Shown: positions 13,301 to 24,620, numbered from the stretch's first letter. The stretch is 64,000 nucleotides of DNA from Sipunculus nudus (GCA_026874595.1 CM049308.1:19284001-19348000); one strand, 5' to 3'. Program-made: numbers and translations. Notes: generated from the sequence alone by a model not told the origin.

Positions 13301-16300
13301 CGCTCCATCCTGTCATCTTCTCTCCATCCGCCACCTACCTGCCTCCCTACCCTCCCCCAACCATGACCTGTTCTGGGTGGCAGTCTCAAATATGATCATG
13401 ATTATGAGAGCTGAGGGCTTATTAGATAATATGAGATAATTTTTCAAATTGGGGAGAATAATTCTCTGTATTTGCACACCAGTATTCATATCAGGTATGC
13501 TTAGCAATCATTGCTAATAAGTAGCAAAATTATTAGCAATTTTAGCATTGACTATGTTGGAGCCCTTTACATTGACTGTCTATCAAGATCTGTGGTTTAT
13601 TGGATCATAATGTGTGAAACTAACTTTGCAAAAACTTTATACCTTAATATTATTGTATGACAATACAGTATTGTTCTAGGCAAACTAGTTGTATACTGCA
13701 TGAACTAAAATGCTGTCAGTCCATCAATTCCGGATCCCTTCTGTTCAAATGACCTGAAAGTCTGGAATTTCTTAATTACAATAATTTTCTCATTTATCTA
13801 TTTATTTTAGCTATGGACCTGCCTCATCTGAATTTTGATTGCCTGTCATGGCTTATCAAAACAGGCAAATGATTAGCACTTGACCAGAATTGATTTGTAA
13901 AGTGCAATGCACAACCAGCTTAATTATTCCCTGAGTGTTATTGTGAACGTTTATAATTATATACTTATTTATGAACGTTTACAGGTCAGATAAGGAAAAT
14001 AAGGTAATACACACAGAAAAAGCTGACCTATTAATACTTAATTAGTGGCATATATTGTGTGAATTGTAGTACTCTCTCTTACAAGCACTGTATGTTGGAT
14101 TGATTGTCTTTATGAAAAAATGGCATCCTTTTGATATTCTTACCAAATGAACCTGTTTTTGTTCATCCAGATTAAAGATATACAGTTATATAAAGTGAAA
14201 TGCTGCATATAGCCTATATGTACTGAATGGTGGAAGGCCTGTTGATGAAAAAATTTTAGCATCTCTTTTACACTAACATATCTGTATAACCTAAGTTAAT
14301 TGTTAATTGTTGTTTTTTATACCCCCTTCTGTGACAGGATGTATTATGGTATACCCATAGTCTCACCATCCATCCATTACCTTTTAGGGTCACCCTGATA
14401 ACTTACCAGGGCTTTGATGGATTTTCACGAAACTCAACATAAATACTTACAGTAACAATAGACTATCTCGCCCCTAGTTTGATTTTGGGCAAAATCCATG
14501 CATATTTGATGATGTGAGGTCAATAGGCTACTTTGTGGTGTTGCTGCAATAACTTACCAGGAATATGATGGATTTATATCAAACTCAACAGAAATGTTAA
14601 TAAATATAATATCTTGCTGAAGATTGATTTCCACCTAAATCCATGCATATTTAATGAGTTCAGAGGTCACCAGACTTTGGTGGTGCCATGATGACTTGTA
14701 AAATAATCTGACGGATTTTCATGAAACCCATTATAATAATTAACCAGAGTTTCTCACCTAAATTATATTCTCAGCGAAATTTAGGGATATTTAAATAGGT
14801 CAGAGGTCACAAGTTATGTAACGGGTGTATTATGCACCATTTACTGTGCTAATATTTAAACATGTTTGTCTATTTATCATTTGTGTATTAGTTGGTTTGT
14901 TTATAAGATATTTACAAATGTTCTGGATCAATGTAATGAACACATTTTTGGGAAAATAAGTATAGATGTAGGGTTTATAGTTTAGCTTGTACATCTTTCT
15001 CTGACTAGGATTAGCCAGAGCTGACATCCAGTGACAAAACTTTGTACTGAGAAGGTTTGAGGCAAGACAGGGTTTATTATAGTTGTTTAGGTAGTCTAGA
15101 TAAAAAAAAAAGTGTTGGCAGTGGTATGCACTCTCTGCAAACTTCTGGGTTGTTTCATGACAAAAATGTTGATTGTATCTGTTTTACTTTCAGGAACTAC
15201 GGTCAAGAGAAGAAGAACTGAGCAAGGCCGCAGTCCAACAAAAGATACAGGAAGAGTTTTTACGGCAACGAGAACAAGAACTAGCAGAGCGAGAGATCGA
15301 ACTGGTCGAACGTGAGCTGAACATAATGATCCTGCAGCAGATAATGAGCAAACCCACTCCTCGCAAACGGAAAGGAAAGTTTAAAAAGCACCGCTTAAAA
15401 TTGCTCAAGTCTGGAGGAAAAAACATCAGTGAGCCTTCAGGTACTGTGAACCAGGAAATAGATCTCTTACTGTGATGGTTCTGTGAACTTGATAATACTG
15501 AGAGTTCAGAGGAAGTACACTTTATAAGTGCTGTGAACAGAAGTTCAGTTCTTTTCAAGTATTTAATTTTGTTCCTTTTCCAATAGATTTTAATATAAGA
15601 CTTGGGATAATGTTATCAAGTGCATGAATATTGGGAATAATTTTATGAGAATAAAGCCCAGTTACTAAAGTTTATAAGGAAGTCAGGGATGTATGCAGCC
15701 AGTGGTTAAGTGACAAATCTGGTTAACATCGATGCCAGGTGCATTATGAATATATCAACTTTGTCTCAGAGGTTTGCTCGTCATTAAAATATTCTGGACT
15801 CCAGGATAATTCCAGAGTATGATATGGAAACCGTTTAAAAGAATAGTGTTAACTTAATTTAAAAAAAAGGAAAAAAAATATAAATATGAAGGCCTGAGTT
15901 TGTTGGGTGATGTGTCTACTTTTTATGTTTGGTACTACATATTAACTTCACAATGAACCTCAGTATTTGGTTTTTACTTTCAATGTGTTTAAATGTTAGG
16001 GTTTTTTTTTAATCAAGAAAATTTGCATTCACAGCAATGGAAGTGCCTTTTGTTACCCCTAAAATTGACCCGATAGTTTTGTAACGCATAGTGTGGATTT
16101 GATAAGCATTAACCCATTCCTGCTCAGAAGGCCACTTAGGACCGCTCAAGAATTAAACCTTAAAAACCCTTAATTGTCTAGGTCTCTCTGATGTCAGAGA
16201 CTGCATTTATTGTCAATCCCAAACTTTTCCATTTAACTAAAGCAACCCCTCTCTATAAGAACTGTAACAAATTTGAAAAAGATGCAATTAAAACTCGGTG

Positions 16301-19300
16301 AACTATGTCATGTAGTATAAATATTGTGTCAGGATTTTCTCAATATCTTAAATTAATCAGAACAGTAAGAATATGAACAGTAAAAGAATTTATAATAAAA
16401 AATTTAATGCAGAAGATCTATATGTCTTGAAATGTTATGAGACAGCCACCAGACTGAGATGATGATATTAAGTATCAGATAAGCATGTAACAAACTCAAT
16501 TATCAACACACTGCCCAATGATGACATTTATAATGCCTGAGCGGAACATGTGCCTTTGAACAGGTCACTGTTGTTTCTGTTTCTTCTTCATCTGTCATCC
16601 TCCCTGCATTCTTACCACATCCCCATATTCTACTCTTGTTTGTCTTATTCTTCTCTCCATCCTCAACCTGCCTGCCTCCGTACCTTACCTACCCATGACC
16701 TGTTCCTGGTACTAGCTTCATTTATGATCATGATTATGAGAGCTGAGGGCTTGTTGATAAGTTTTAAGAATCTTAAAAGTATTATAGGTTTTAAGAATTT
16801 CCATTTCAATATATTTCTTTTAAGGTGCGCCCTTTTTATGCCCCCGCCACAAAGTGGCCGGGGCATTTGGTTTTACCCATGTCCGTCCTTCCGTCATTCC
16901 GAAATGAAACAGTTGTACAGACTTTTTTTCGCAATGCCTGAAGATATTGGCCTGATTTTTGGTGTGTGGGCAGATAATGACCAGTTACAGATCGAGTTCG
17001 CATTTCGTCCGGGTTGACCTACTTTTGACCATTTTACGGCTCCTTAACTTAGAAAATTTCATGAAAAATAGAAATTTTCATGACAAATACACATGTACGG
17101 ACTTTTTTTCTCAATGCCTGCAAATATTGGCCTGATTTTTGGTGTGTGGGCAGATAATGACCAGTTACAGATCGAGTTCGCGTTTTGTCCCCGTTGACCT
17201 TCTTTTGACCGTTTTACGGGTCCTTTACTTAGAAAATTTCATGAAAAATAGAAATTTTCATGACAAATACACATGTACAGACTTTTTATCGCAATGCCTA
17301 CAGATATTGGCCTGATTTTTGGTGTGTGGGCAGATAATGACCAGTTACAGATCAAGTTCGCGTTTCGTCCTGGTTGACCTACTTTTGACTGTTTTACGGC
17401 TCCTTAAATTAGAAAATTTCATGAAAAATAGAAATTTTCATGACAAATACACATGTACGGACTTTTTTTCGCAATGCCTGCAGATATTGGCCTGATTTTT
17501 GGTGTGTGGGCAGATAATGACCAGTTACATATCGAGTTCGCGTTTTGTCCCGGTTGACTTACTTTTGACCGTTTTACAGCTCCTTAACATAGAAAATTTC
17601 ATGAAAAATATTAATTTTCATGACAAATGTACATGTACAGCCATTTTAAGCCCTCAGCTCATAGGCTCATGGGCTTTTGTGGTCACCCAAGCTGTCCGTC
17701 TGTCCGTCCGTCCATCTGTCTGTCCGGTGTCCGTCAGTCCGTCTGTTCAGCGTCTGTTAACTTTTACCTTGTGAGCTGGATATCTCTAAAAGGTTTCACC
17801 GTTGGAATTTTATTTCATCAGTGAAGATGTATATAGATAAAATCTCGGCCAAGTTCGAAGATGGGTGACCTTGACCTATTTTTCTTCATTTTAGAGCTGA
17901 TTATAGAAAAACACTCAGAAGCTTATATCTCAGGAACCATTGTGTGGATTTTCACAAAACTTACTATGATCATTGGGTCTGATGGTCTGTACGTGCTGCA
18001 CAAATTTTGGTGGCGCTACATGCAATTTCTGATTTTTTAATGAAATTTTATCGGATTTTCAATTTTGGCCTTTTGTGCAGGATATCTCCAAAGGTATTCA
18101 ACACAGGAACTTCATTTCTTCAGTGCTATTGCATTATATTTACAAAATCTTGGTCAAGTTCAAAGATGGGTGATCTTGACCTACTTTTCAAGGTCACAGA
18201 GCTTAGCATAGAAAAATACTTAGGAGCTTATTTCTCAGGAAGCATTTGGTGGATTGTTATGAAACATGGTACATACCTCTCCAATTTAAATTTATAACTG
18301 ATTATCAGCTTTTGCTAATATTCTAGTTTCGCAATGCAATGCTTACAGATACTGGCCTAATGTTTGGTCTGTGCGCGCATAATGACCACTCACAGATCGA
18401 GTTCGCATTTTGTCCCAGTTAACCTATTTTTGACCATATGACAGATCCTGAACATAGAAAATTTCATGAAAGATAGAAATTTCTACGAAAAATACACATG
18501 TATGGACTTTTTTACACAATGCCTGCAGATTCTGGCCTGATTTTTGGTGTGTTGCTTGATAATGACCCGTTACAGATCGAGTTTGCATTTTTCCCCTGTT
18601 GACCTACTTTTTACCATACAACACCTCCTGAACTTAAAAAATTTTACAAAATTTAACAAATGTTTCTCATTTGCCCCAGGCGGGGGCATTCGTGTCGTTC
18701 TGACACATCTAGTTAAATGAAAAGTTTCTCTTCTATATATATATATATATATATATATTTGGGGAATGATAGATTTTAGAAACACCTTAATAGATCTGGG
18801 TATTTATATTGTACCTGGTTAAATAAGAACATTTTCTAAAGCAAAAACTCTTTCAATTCTTCAAACTATGACCATGGTCCTATGGTTATTTAAATTTGCT
18901 TGATGAATGCTTTTAAATAATCAAAACACATTTTGTGATAGAAGAAATTGTAAAACTAAGAGTAAAACCTTTATATTATTATATTTTTATTATATTTATA
19001 TATTATTTATATTTATATAGAAAGACATCACATGACATTTTTATTCAGATTGAGTGATTACCTATATTGTGTGTTTGATTTTACAAGTCCTTTTAGTAAT
19101 GTGTTTTAACATGGATAGAACTTAATTAATATAACTATTCATATTATATGTTTCAGATTTCCGCCACAACATCACTGTGCAGCATGAGACACCTTCATAC
19201 GACAAACTCAGGGTCAAGTTGCCCTCATCAGGCAGTCCAGAAAGTCCACCAGCATCACCTGGCTACCGGCCCAGGCTGCGTGCTATTGCATGTGGGTTGT

Positions 19301-22300
19301 GGTATCTTCCTCTCGTAGTATTCTTTTGTTTTATACAGTCAGTGAAGACTTGTGAGATGGGATGCAACCCATTTTCAACTGAATTACTTCAGAGCTAACA
19401 TGTGCTGTGCATATATATATTTATACTAATAAAATACATATTTTGAGATCTATACAAAACTGAAATGTAGATTTCCTCCTACCGTAATTTCCGTAATAAT
19501 GTCTTGTGTTTTGCTGATACCAATCAATTCAAAACAAGAGCCCAGAGGCTGCCAAAAGTTCAGTTTACCCCATGATAGATATTTAAAGTGGATTATGCTG
19601 TAACCAAAAGGTTAATGCTGATTTTACTAAAACATTTGGAGAATTGTTAATAATGATTATTAGCCAAGACTCAGCAATAGATTACTGAAAATATTAGAGA
19701 TTTTTGTCAGAGCAATTGATAATCATATCAGTTTTTGTTCATGGATAAGTATGTGATTATATTATGCTCGCCTAGTTTTCTTCAACAACCTCTAATTGAC
19801 CATGCATACTGCATATCACAGCCCTTCTAAAAGTGTTATTTTTAATGAGACAGGATGCAGTGCTTGACATTATCACCTGTCTACCAGTCTGGGACAGGTA
19901 GAGGGGAAGGTGTAACAACTGCTCTTGCCATGTCGTAGGAAAAACCTCATTTAAGCATCAGGTGCATGGCATTTAAAAATTGCTGCATTACATGTTATCC
20001 AGTTGTTGCCATTTTGTATTGTTTGGTCTGATCCTAATTCGGCATTAGGCAGTTACTGGCCTAAAAGAAAAAGATATTTGTTTCTGGTATCAGGACAGTC
20101 CTAGAAAACATGGTCAGTCCAATATTTTAAAGGGGGGTTGAGCTACAGATACTGTATGATAAAACAATCACCCATGCATTTCTTTTGCACGAAAAAGCTT
20201 CTTATCAGTCGGTGATCTGATACAAAGGGGGATCATGTTTCCTGCTTGTCACTCTAAAGTACCACTACACAGTGTGATGAGCTGCTGGGTGGGCTCAATG
20301 GCATGTGCAGAGGATACCTATATGTGGTGTACATAAGAAGCATCTTAAACCAGTTTATCAAATAATTGGAGATCTCATTGTAAATATCCCAGACCTAGGA
20401 GTACGGCCCTCACCTTTAGCCTCCAAAAATCAATTTGAATAACAATTTTGATTCTTTATAGAGTAACTGGTAAAATGTGGGTATTTTGAATTCTACTAAT
20501 CACTTCAATAATTATCCCGTGGAAACCAGTATAAATAAACCTTTATAAAGTTAAATCTGTGATACAGCCAAAAAAAAATTTTCTGAAACAAAACTTTCAC
20601 ATGTCACTTCAGATCTAAAAAAAAAAATATAAAAAATATAAAAAATTTCCGTTATAAAAAAAATATATAGTTTTCCTACCTACCTACTCTGTTATACCTC
20701 CTCTATAATTGTCAGTGCTGTTTTCAGAAACAAAGATCTTATTCACTTTAGCCTTATTGGCATCATCTTCTCTGAAGTTAATTTATTACAGTACATTTGA
20801 TGTATTGTTCTTGGTGTGTTTATAATATTATGAGAGGACGTGCTTGAACTTACCACAAACATATTGACATAATGTTCACTTTAAGAACTAATGCAGTAAC
20901 AGGTTGTAGTAGGTTTACAGATGCTTTCTGGTTTATATGACATGGTAGTCTGCTTTATATCACTGACAGTAATATCAGTGCAGTGCAGATTTTATACTGT
21001 TGTAAAATAGCTTGCAAAAAAAGAGGTAACAGGTTTATCAGCTGTAGGGTATAATTCTCCTGTTGATGTCAAGTTTGATAAGTTCATTGCTGACATCTGG
21101 TGTGTAGGCAGATAACTAAATCAGTAGGAGCTTTAAATGAAACATGCAATGCATGATATTCAGTAAAATATTGAGAGCAGTTCCTTCATCCATTTATAAT
21201 AAGGTGATATCTTGATCAATATGTCGATATTTTATTGTAATAGTTAATGTTCAGATGTATTAACTTAAATATATGTGAAAATTATAATTGTAAATGAACC
21301 ACAGTTTATTTATATTTTATGTACTTACTATACAGACCCAGTGGATGGTATTAAGGGCAAGACGTGGGGGCCAAGCACAATTCAGAGGGATCGTTATCAC
21401 CGGCCATCTTGGAAACTCGGGGAGAACCAACGCTGGTCCCTGAGTGCTCCTAACTTAGAACACAGTCTCCGACATCTCGGTGGACATTCCAATATTGGGG
21501 CCCTACAGGAATTAGGTAATGCTTATCACCTGGTGCATCTGACACTAGATGGAGCGACTAGTGCTCTAGGTAATACTGGTTCAGGTATCTGCTGGTCACT
21601 GCACGGAATCATACTCACAAGAGTACAACTCTTCTGGCTAGGGATTGTGGGTAAAGAAAGCCTTTCAACACAATAAGCAGGGGCTTCTAAATACAGCAAT
21701 GGCCTATGTATGAATGCGAAAAGAGCTTAGATATAGGCCATTAAAACATGTTGGATTATGGTTGTTTCAAAGCAGAAAAAGTGCACATGTTAAGACGAGT
21801 TGAAAGTTATTTTTTTTTTTAAGAAGAAGACTTTTGAAAACCATCGTAAGACAATGCAGACAATCCATAGTGGTTTATGGTTAATATGCTTAAAATGGCT
21901 GACAGAGAATTAAAATTCTCTCAGGATTGCCACTGATTCTCCAGGGATAATGCTGTGAGACTATTTACAGGAAATTGAAAAAAAAACTGAATATTTTCAT
22001 ATAATTTGAAAATTTTTGTAGTTCTGATTCAGTGTGTGTGTAAATTTGTATACAAATTCAAATGACCTGATAGTTAGACTAGTATCATATGGGTTCCTTT
22101 ATCAACCCAGTAGACTTGGCTAATTACACTCTGTGGAGCTGTTCTTGATTAATATGATATAATAAACAATATTTATACATTTCAGATTATGAAGATGATG
22201 AGTGGCCAGACATTCCGGGAGAACTTAAGAACAAATCAGACATTCCATTTTCCAACGGAGAGTCAGGGACCCTAAAGCGCTATGCGGTACGAAAGCGCAG

Positions 22301-23435
22301 TGATGTTGTCTTGTACAACATGGCTTCCGTCCTAGCATCAGTTGCTGTAGGCTTTGACATTCGGATCTCAAACTCTTCAGCAATACATCCCAGGTTGCAA
22401 GCAGCCAGCGGCCCTGAGGAGAGTGCAGGAAAGGGCAAGAAAAAAGATGCACATGTTGTTCAGAGGAGGGATGCTTATATGGCAGCAGTCCGGGACAATT
22501 TTATCTCACCAGAAGGGGAATACAACGGATATTCGTTCAACACACCTTCTGGTTATGCTCACAATACATTTCACGGTGTCTCAACCAAGCACCGGCCAGC
22601 TGTGGCTGATGTGCCAATTCGCTTCACAGAGTCAAACGACAGCCAGTCTATATCAGGTTATTCCCAGTCAGGTGATAGTCTAACGCCCTCGCTTACTCAC
22701 AGCCCCTCCCCACGCAAGTCGCAACGCTCAGATTCTGTTTCGGAAGTAGATATGGCTCTCATATCCCTTTCACCGTCAACAGATAAAGCATTCGCGGATT
22801 ATCAGAGGCAGCTTTCGGATTCTAGCTCTGTGTTTGAAACACCAAAAACTACGCCAAAAACCACCCCACAGCGGCACAACGTCAAATTTGAGGATAATAT
22901 CTCGCCTAGTATATATAAGCATCAGAGGTCTCCCTCCAACGCATCGAACGTTTCCATTCCATCAGCTGAAGTTAGTGTTCGTTTTATGGAGAACGACACA
23001 CACCTCGGTGATAACTACTCAATTCCTAAACCAATCCGGCCACCACCTCGCAGACAGAACAGTAGTGAGCCTCTGTCAGGGACACCAGAACGCCCTATTA
23101 CCTTAGATATAACGCCACGCCCACGGCCCACTCCGGGCATTCTCAAGAAAACCTCTCCCGCACACCACGCTTCCACAGTACATAGCTCACCACGCAGTCG
23201 TGTCACGCCTACCCCTTCAGATAGCATCAGTGCTGGTGCAGAAGATAACGTGTCTTTTTATTCCACGCAGTCTGGTCCATCTACTGGTGGTAGCCCACCT
23301 CATTTGTCCCACCAGAGGTCCTTACTAGACATGGACATGATAGGACAACGAGAAGACCAAACTGCCCCTCTTCCAGCTATGAAAGAGGCGCCCAAGCCCT
23401 CTATTAGGGATCTTGAAAGGGAATTCTTAACGTGA
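7186..23435 (+). CDS. MAP3K9/10/11/21-like: Mixed-lineage kinase (MLK family MAP3K), 3' half of gene, five exons
   Basis: Spliced coding sequence is 7186-7361, 15194-15440, 19157-19291, 21336-21515 and 22186-23435 (TGA at 23433-23435); all junctions keep one frame. MLKs are Rac/Cdc42-activated Ser/Thr MAP3Ks that phosphorylate MKK4/7 and so drive JNK signalling from the cytosol. Seen here in order: kinase subdomain XI ([12 protein letters not shown]), a heptad-rich leucine-zipper/coiled coil, a basic stretch ([15 protein letters not shown]), a CRIB motif ([13 protein letters not shown]), then family-typical tail blocks: [30 protein letters not shown], a hydrophobic stretch ending [20 protein letters not shown] and a near-C-terminal LLDMDM. 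The order and spacing match vertebrate MLKs. The SH3 domain and most of the kinase domain must lie before the window; I found no matching exon in 1-7185. Which vertebrate paralogue is closest cannot be settled here. Confidence 0.93.
8439..9162 (+). mobile_element. Helentron-like non-autonomous element, copy 1
   Basis: After a T run it starts AGCCCTCAGCC. Near the other end is the inverse, GGCTGAGGGCT, overlapping a small hairpin (stem GCTGA 9127-9131 with TCAGC 9141-9145), then TATTCTAG and T. A terminal 5' repeat with a subterminal 3' inverse, a hairpin and a CTAG end in a T-rich site matches the Helentron plan. It contains a TCCG run and two related units (GAGC(G/A)GGATATCT, AAGTTCGAAGATGGGTGACC). 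It has no protein frame. A second copy is at 17649-18327. Confidence 0.7.
9589..9891. mobile_element. MITE, 303 bp, with ~33-bp terminal inverted repeats
   Basis: The left arm at 9589-9622 (GGCCAAAAAAATAAAGG, then TATGGTTCTCAGGCACC) is mirrored almost perfectly at 9859-9891. The interior is AT-rich and non-coding. No clear target duplication. The GGCC-A-run start recalls the ends at 2056 and 20058, perhaps the same superfamily. Confidence 0.8.
11376..11620 (+). repeat. Partial copy of a ~130-bp-unit tandem repeat
   Basis: Two units sharing GGCAAAATCCATGCAT or similar, AGGTCAGAGGTC and GGATTTTCATGAAAC. A fuller copy is at 14317-14850. Confidence 0.65.
13182..13420 (+). repeat. Dispersed 239-bp repeat, copy 2
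   Basis: Same ends and length as the copy at 199-437. It lies in the first visible MLK intron. Confidence 0.85.
14317..14850 (+). repeat. Tandem-unit repeat element (related to 11376)
   Basis: It starts TTATACCCCCTTCTGTGACA and contains three to four diverged units with GATGGATTTTCACGAAAC, CCATGCATATTT and GGTCAGAGGTCAC. It ends near GCACCATTTACTGTGC, a possible hairpin. No coding frame. Confidence 0.65.
15194..15440 (+). CDS. MAP3K9/10/11/21-like: MLK exon: leucine zipper, basic region, first half of CRIB
   Basis: The acceptor is gttttactttcag ending at 15193 and the donor is TCAG|gtactg at 15441 (out phase 1). The exon encodes an acidic/basic coiled coil with Leu at heptad spacing ([16 protein letters not shown], then [18 protein letters not shown]). 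In MLKs this region drives homodimerisation and kinase activation. A Lys/Arg-rich stretch follows, and the exon ends at ISEPS, the start of the Rac/Cdc42-binding CRIB motif. The antisense open frame here is only a shadow. Confidence 0.94.
16512..16752 (+). repeat. Dispersed 239-bp repeat, copy 3
   Basis: More diverged than the other two copies, with the same ends. It lies about 90 bases upstream of the nested Helentron-like element. Confidence 0.83.
16921..17640 (+). repeat. Four tandem units of exactly 180 bp
   Basis: The motif TTGGCCTGATTTTTGGTGTG recurs at 180-base steps, with only scattered substitutions. Units after the inserted element (18331 and about 18506 onward) are clearly more diverged. 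Similar internal arrays of 160-180 bp are known from bivalve Helentron-type elements and can seed satellite DNA. Confidence 0.9.
17649..18327 (+). mobile_element. Helentron-like element, copy 2, nested in the tandem array
   Basis: It starts AGCCCTCAGCTC and ends ATATTCTAG, as in copy 1 (8439-9162), but lacks the stretch just before the end that holds the GGCTGAGGGCT inverse. It sits at the start of the fifth 180-bp unit, within that unit's T run, so the array resumes as TTTCGCAATGC. The short open frames inside are repeat shadows. Confidence 0.75.
19157..19291 (+). CDS. MAP3K9/10/11/21-like: MLK exon: second half of CRIB and RLRAIA block
   Basis: The acceptor is tatgtttcag ending at 19156. 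With the G carried from the previous exon it encodes [20 protein letters not shown], completing the CRIB signature I-S-x-P-x-x-F-x-H across the intron, then [16 protein letters not shown], a strongly conserved MLK block. The donor I chose is CAT|gtgggt at 19292, because it is the only nearby GT in the phase needed by the next exon; the join reads LRAIAYPVDG. This donor is weaker than the others. Without splicing, the frame stays open to a stop at 19396-19398. Confidence 0.85.
19292..21335. other. MLK intron with a TIR element
   Basis: Apart from the element at 20058-20753 it is AT-rich non-coding sequence. Confidence 0.6.
20058..20753. mobile_element. Non-autonomous TIR element, about 0.7 kb
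   Basis: The left end GGCCTAAAAGAAAAAG, then ATATTTGTTTCTGG, is mirrored at the right end (read in reverse: AGGCTAAAGTG, then AAGATCTTTGTTTCTG). The ends match those at 2056 and 6022. No coding potential inside. Confidence 0.6.
21336..21515 (+). CDS. MAP3K9/10/11/21-like: MLK exon: TWGPS and WSLSAPNL blocks
   Basis: The acceptor is tactatacag ending at 21335; the donor is TTAG|gtaatg at 21516; phases are 1 in and 1 out. The exon encodes [19 protein letters not shown] and then [20 protein letters not shown]. The KTWGP and W-S-x-SAPNL blocks are found in the C-terminal half of animal MLKs, which are Ser/Pro rich and multiply phosphorylated. Short flanking introns (19292-21335 and 21516-22185) fit. 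Confidence 0.88.
21516..22185. other. Short MLK intron, nothing else seen
   Basis: AT-rich sequence between two well-supported MLK exons with good donor and acceptor. Confidence 0.75.
22186..23435 (+). CDS. MAP3K9/10/11/21-like: MLK terminal coding exon: Ser/Pro-rich C-terminal tail
   Basis: The acceptor is tttatacatttcag ending at 22185; the exon is open for 1250 bases to TGA at 23433-23435. It begins [14 protein letters not shown] and then carries the hydrophobic stretch [19 protein letters not shown], which aligns with a conserved MLK tail element. A long low-complexity Ser/Thr/Pro region follows with many SP/TP sites (possible JNK or proline-directed kinase sites; inference), then [35 protein letters not shown] and a C-terminal [11 protein letters not shown]. 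Internal Met codons such as 22320 are not starts, because the frame is open upstream to the acceptor. Confidence 0.93.
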
Positions 23436-23948
23436 GACTTAACATACTTATACACAGCATTATTATTCACATCATGATAATCATAAAAGATTTCATTGTT
23501 TCACAGAAATGTTTGATGTGCTTCCTAATGAAACATTTCAAGCATAGTAAAACCTCGCATGTATCACAACATTTGTGAGGAGAAATAATTGAACTGGTAG
23601 ATCATACATTCTCCAGTCTGGGAGATATAAAAATATGTTATTGTATTGATATGAAATCCATATGTACCTCTTGATGTGATGAAACATGCCAACCTTGACC
23701 TCTGCTCACTGACCAATATAATGGGAATATATCTATGGCACTTGAAAATCACATGACCAGGCACAGTATGAAATACAAGTGTACAGTGCACCTGATAGTG
23801 TTTAAAGATGTAATCTTAAACGACCGATATCATTGTGTTCATAGATTGGTGGATGGGTGACCATTATTTGTACATCAAATTATTTGTTAAAATTTATTAT
23901 TTGTCAATCAGTGTAGTCTGTTGTCAGTAAAATGGCAGTACTATAAAT

Positions 23949-23954
23949 AATAAA
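23949..23954 (+). promoter_or_regulatory. Candidate polyadenylation signal AATAAA for MLK
   Basis: This AATAAA lies about 510 bases after the MLK stop codon. Another occurs at 24115-24120. Both are uncertain in such AT-rich DNA, and the real 3' end could be further away. Confidence 0.3.
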
Positions 23955-24177
23955 CACTGGACACACCAGGTGATGAAGTAGATATGCAGATATGATAGTA
24001 AAGTGCAGCCAAATAGAGCTCCAAGCTGGGAGAAGCAATAATTTCAAGAACAGTCTTTTGTCATAAGACACATTGTTTTTCCATCTGAAAGGTTACATAT
24101 TTAAATATTTGTAAAATAAAAAATTACAGCAACAAGCTGACATTATTCAAATTTGTGGGCAGAAAAGTTCCCCAAAA

Positions 24178-24620
24178 TACTGTGGTTGCCTTTTTGTTCG
24201 CGAGGGTTTTAATTTCGCAATATTCGCGAATGGGGAATAATCGCGAAAATGAAACCCTCGGGAAATATTGGCCCAATTAAGTATGTCCTTTTTGTTGAGT
24301 GTAACAATACTTGAATGTGAATAGGTTAGAACAGTGAGAAATTTTATAATAAATTACATTCATGCAGGTATAGGGAAAACGTTCCCTTAAAATTTGAACT
24401 AAACATCCTGTGTTAATTTTTTTGTGTACGGGCCCATCGTTATATGAGTAGAATATCACAAACTCATGACTTATTCTCATTTTATAATACAAACACGTAT
24501 GGCTTTAACAATGATTTTATATAGGTTCTGGTGATATCGCGAAAATGAAACCCTCGCAAAATGTTCAAAATGGAGAAATCGCGAAATTTCAGCCTCGCGA
24601 ATATGAAGCCAACCACCGTA
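24178..24620. mobile_element. TTCGCGA-rich MITE, copy 1
   Basis: The ends are inverted: TACTGTGGTTGCC at the left and AACCACCGTA at the right. Next to each are CG-rich arms, TTCGCGAGGGTTTTAATTTCG on one side and CCTCGCGAATATGAAGCC on the other, plus repeats of ATCGCGAAAATGAAACCCTC. Other copies are at 49427-49833 and 52886-53166. Confidence 0.75.

Larger units (their letters stand above)
7362..15193. other. MLK intron, 7.8 kb, repeat-rich
   Basis: It holds a fragment of the GGTGCCACCT repeat (about 8060-8420), a Helentron-like element (8439-9162), a MITE (9589-9891), repeat units at 11376-11620 and 14317-14850, and a copy of the 239-bp repeat. No supportable exon; the open frame at 10880-11104 has no recognisable features. 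Confidence 0.7.
16839..18712 (+). mobile_element. Helentron-like element with 180-bp tandem array, interrupted by another element
   Basis: It starts TGCCCCCGCC (16839-16848). The inverse GGCGGGGGCA is subterminal (18679-18688), followed by a hairpin GTGTC/GACAC (18692-18696 and 18702-18706) and CTAG at 18709-18712, then T. Inside are four units of exactly 180 bases starting at 16921, 17101, 17281 and 17461, each opening ACTTTTT, then a foreign element (17649-18327), then one to two more diverged units to about 18670. No protein frame, so it is non-autonomous. Confidence 0.78.
15441..19156. other. MLK intron containing nested mobile elements
   Basis: The main content is the 239-bp repeat (16512-16752), the nested Helentron-like pair (16839-18712) and a TA repeat (18734-18758). 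The sequence before 16500 looks unique and non-coding. The open frame at 16550-17017 runs across repeat boundaries and is not a gene. Confidence 0.7.

Noticed and set aside
15190-15558. 122-codon antisense open frame
   Set aside because: Shadow of the MLK leucine-zipper exon, Ser/Arg-rich because of the complementary codons.
16550-17017. 155-codon open frame in the MLK intron
   Set aside because: Crosses the 239-bp repeat and the start of the Helentron-like element; no coherent protein.
22354-23106. Other-frame open reading in the MLK last exon
   Set aside because: Overlap the well-supported MLK frame and lack conserved features.
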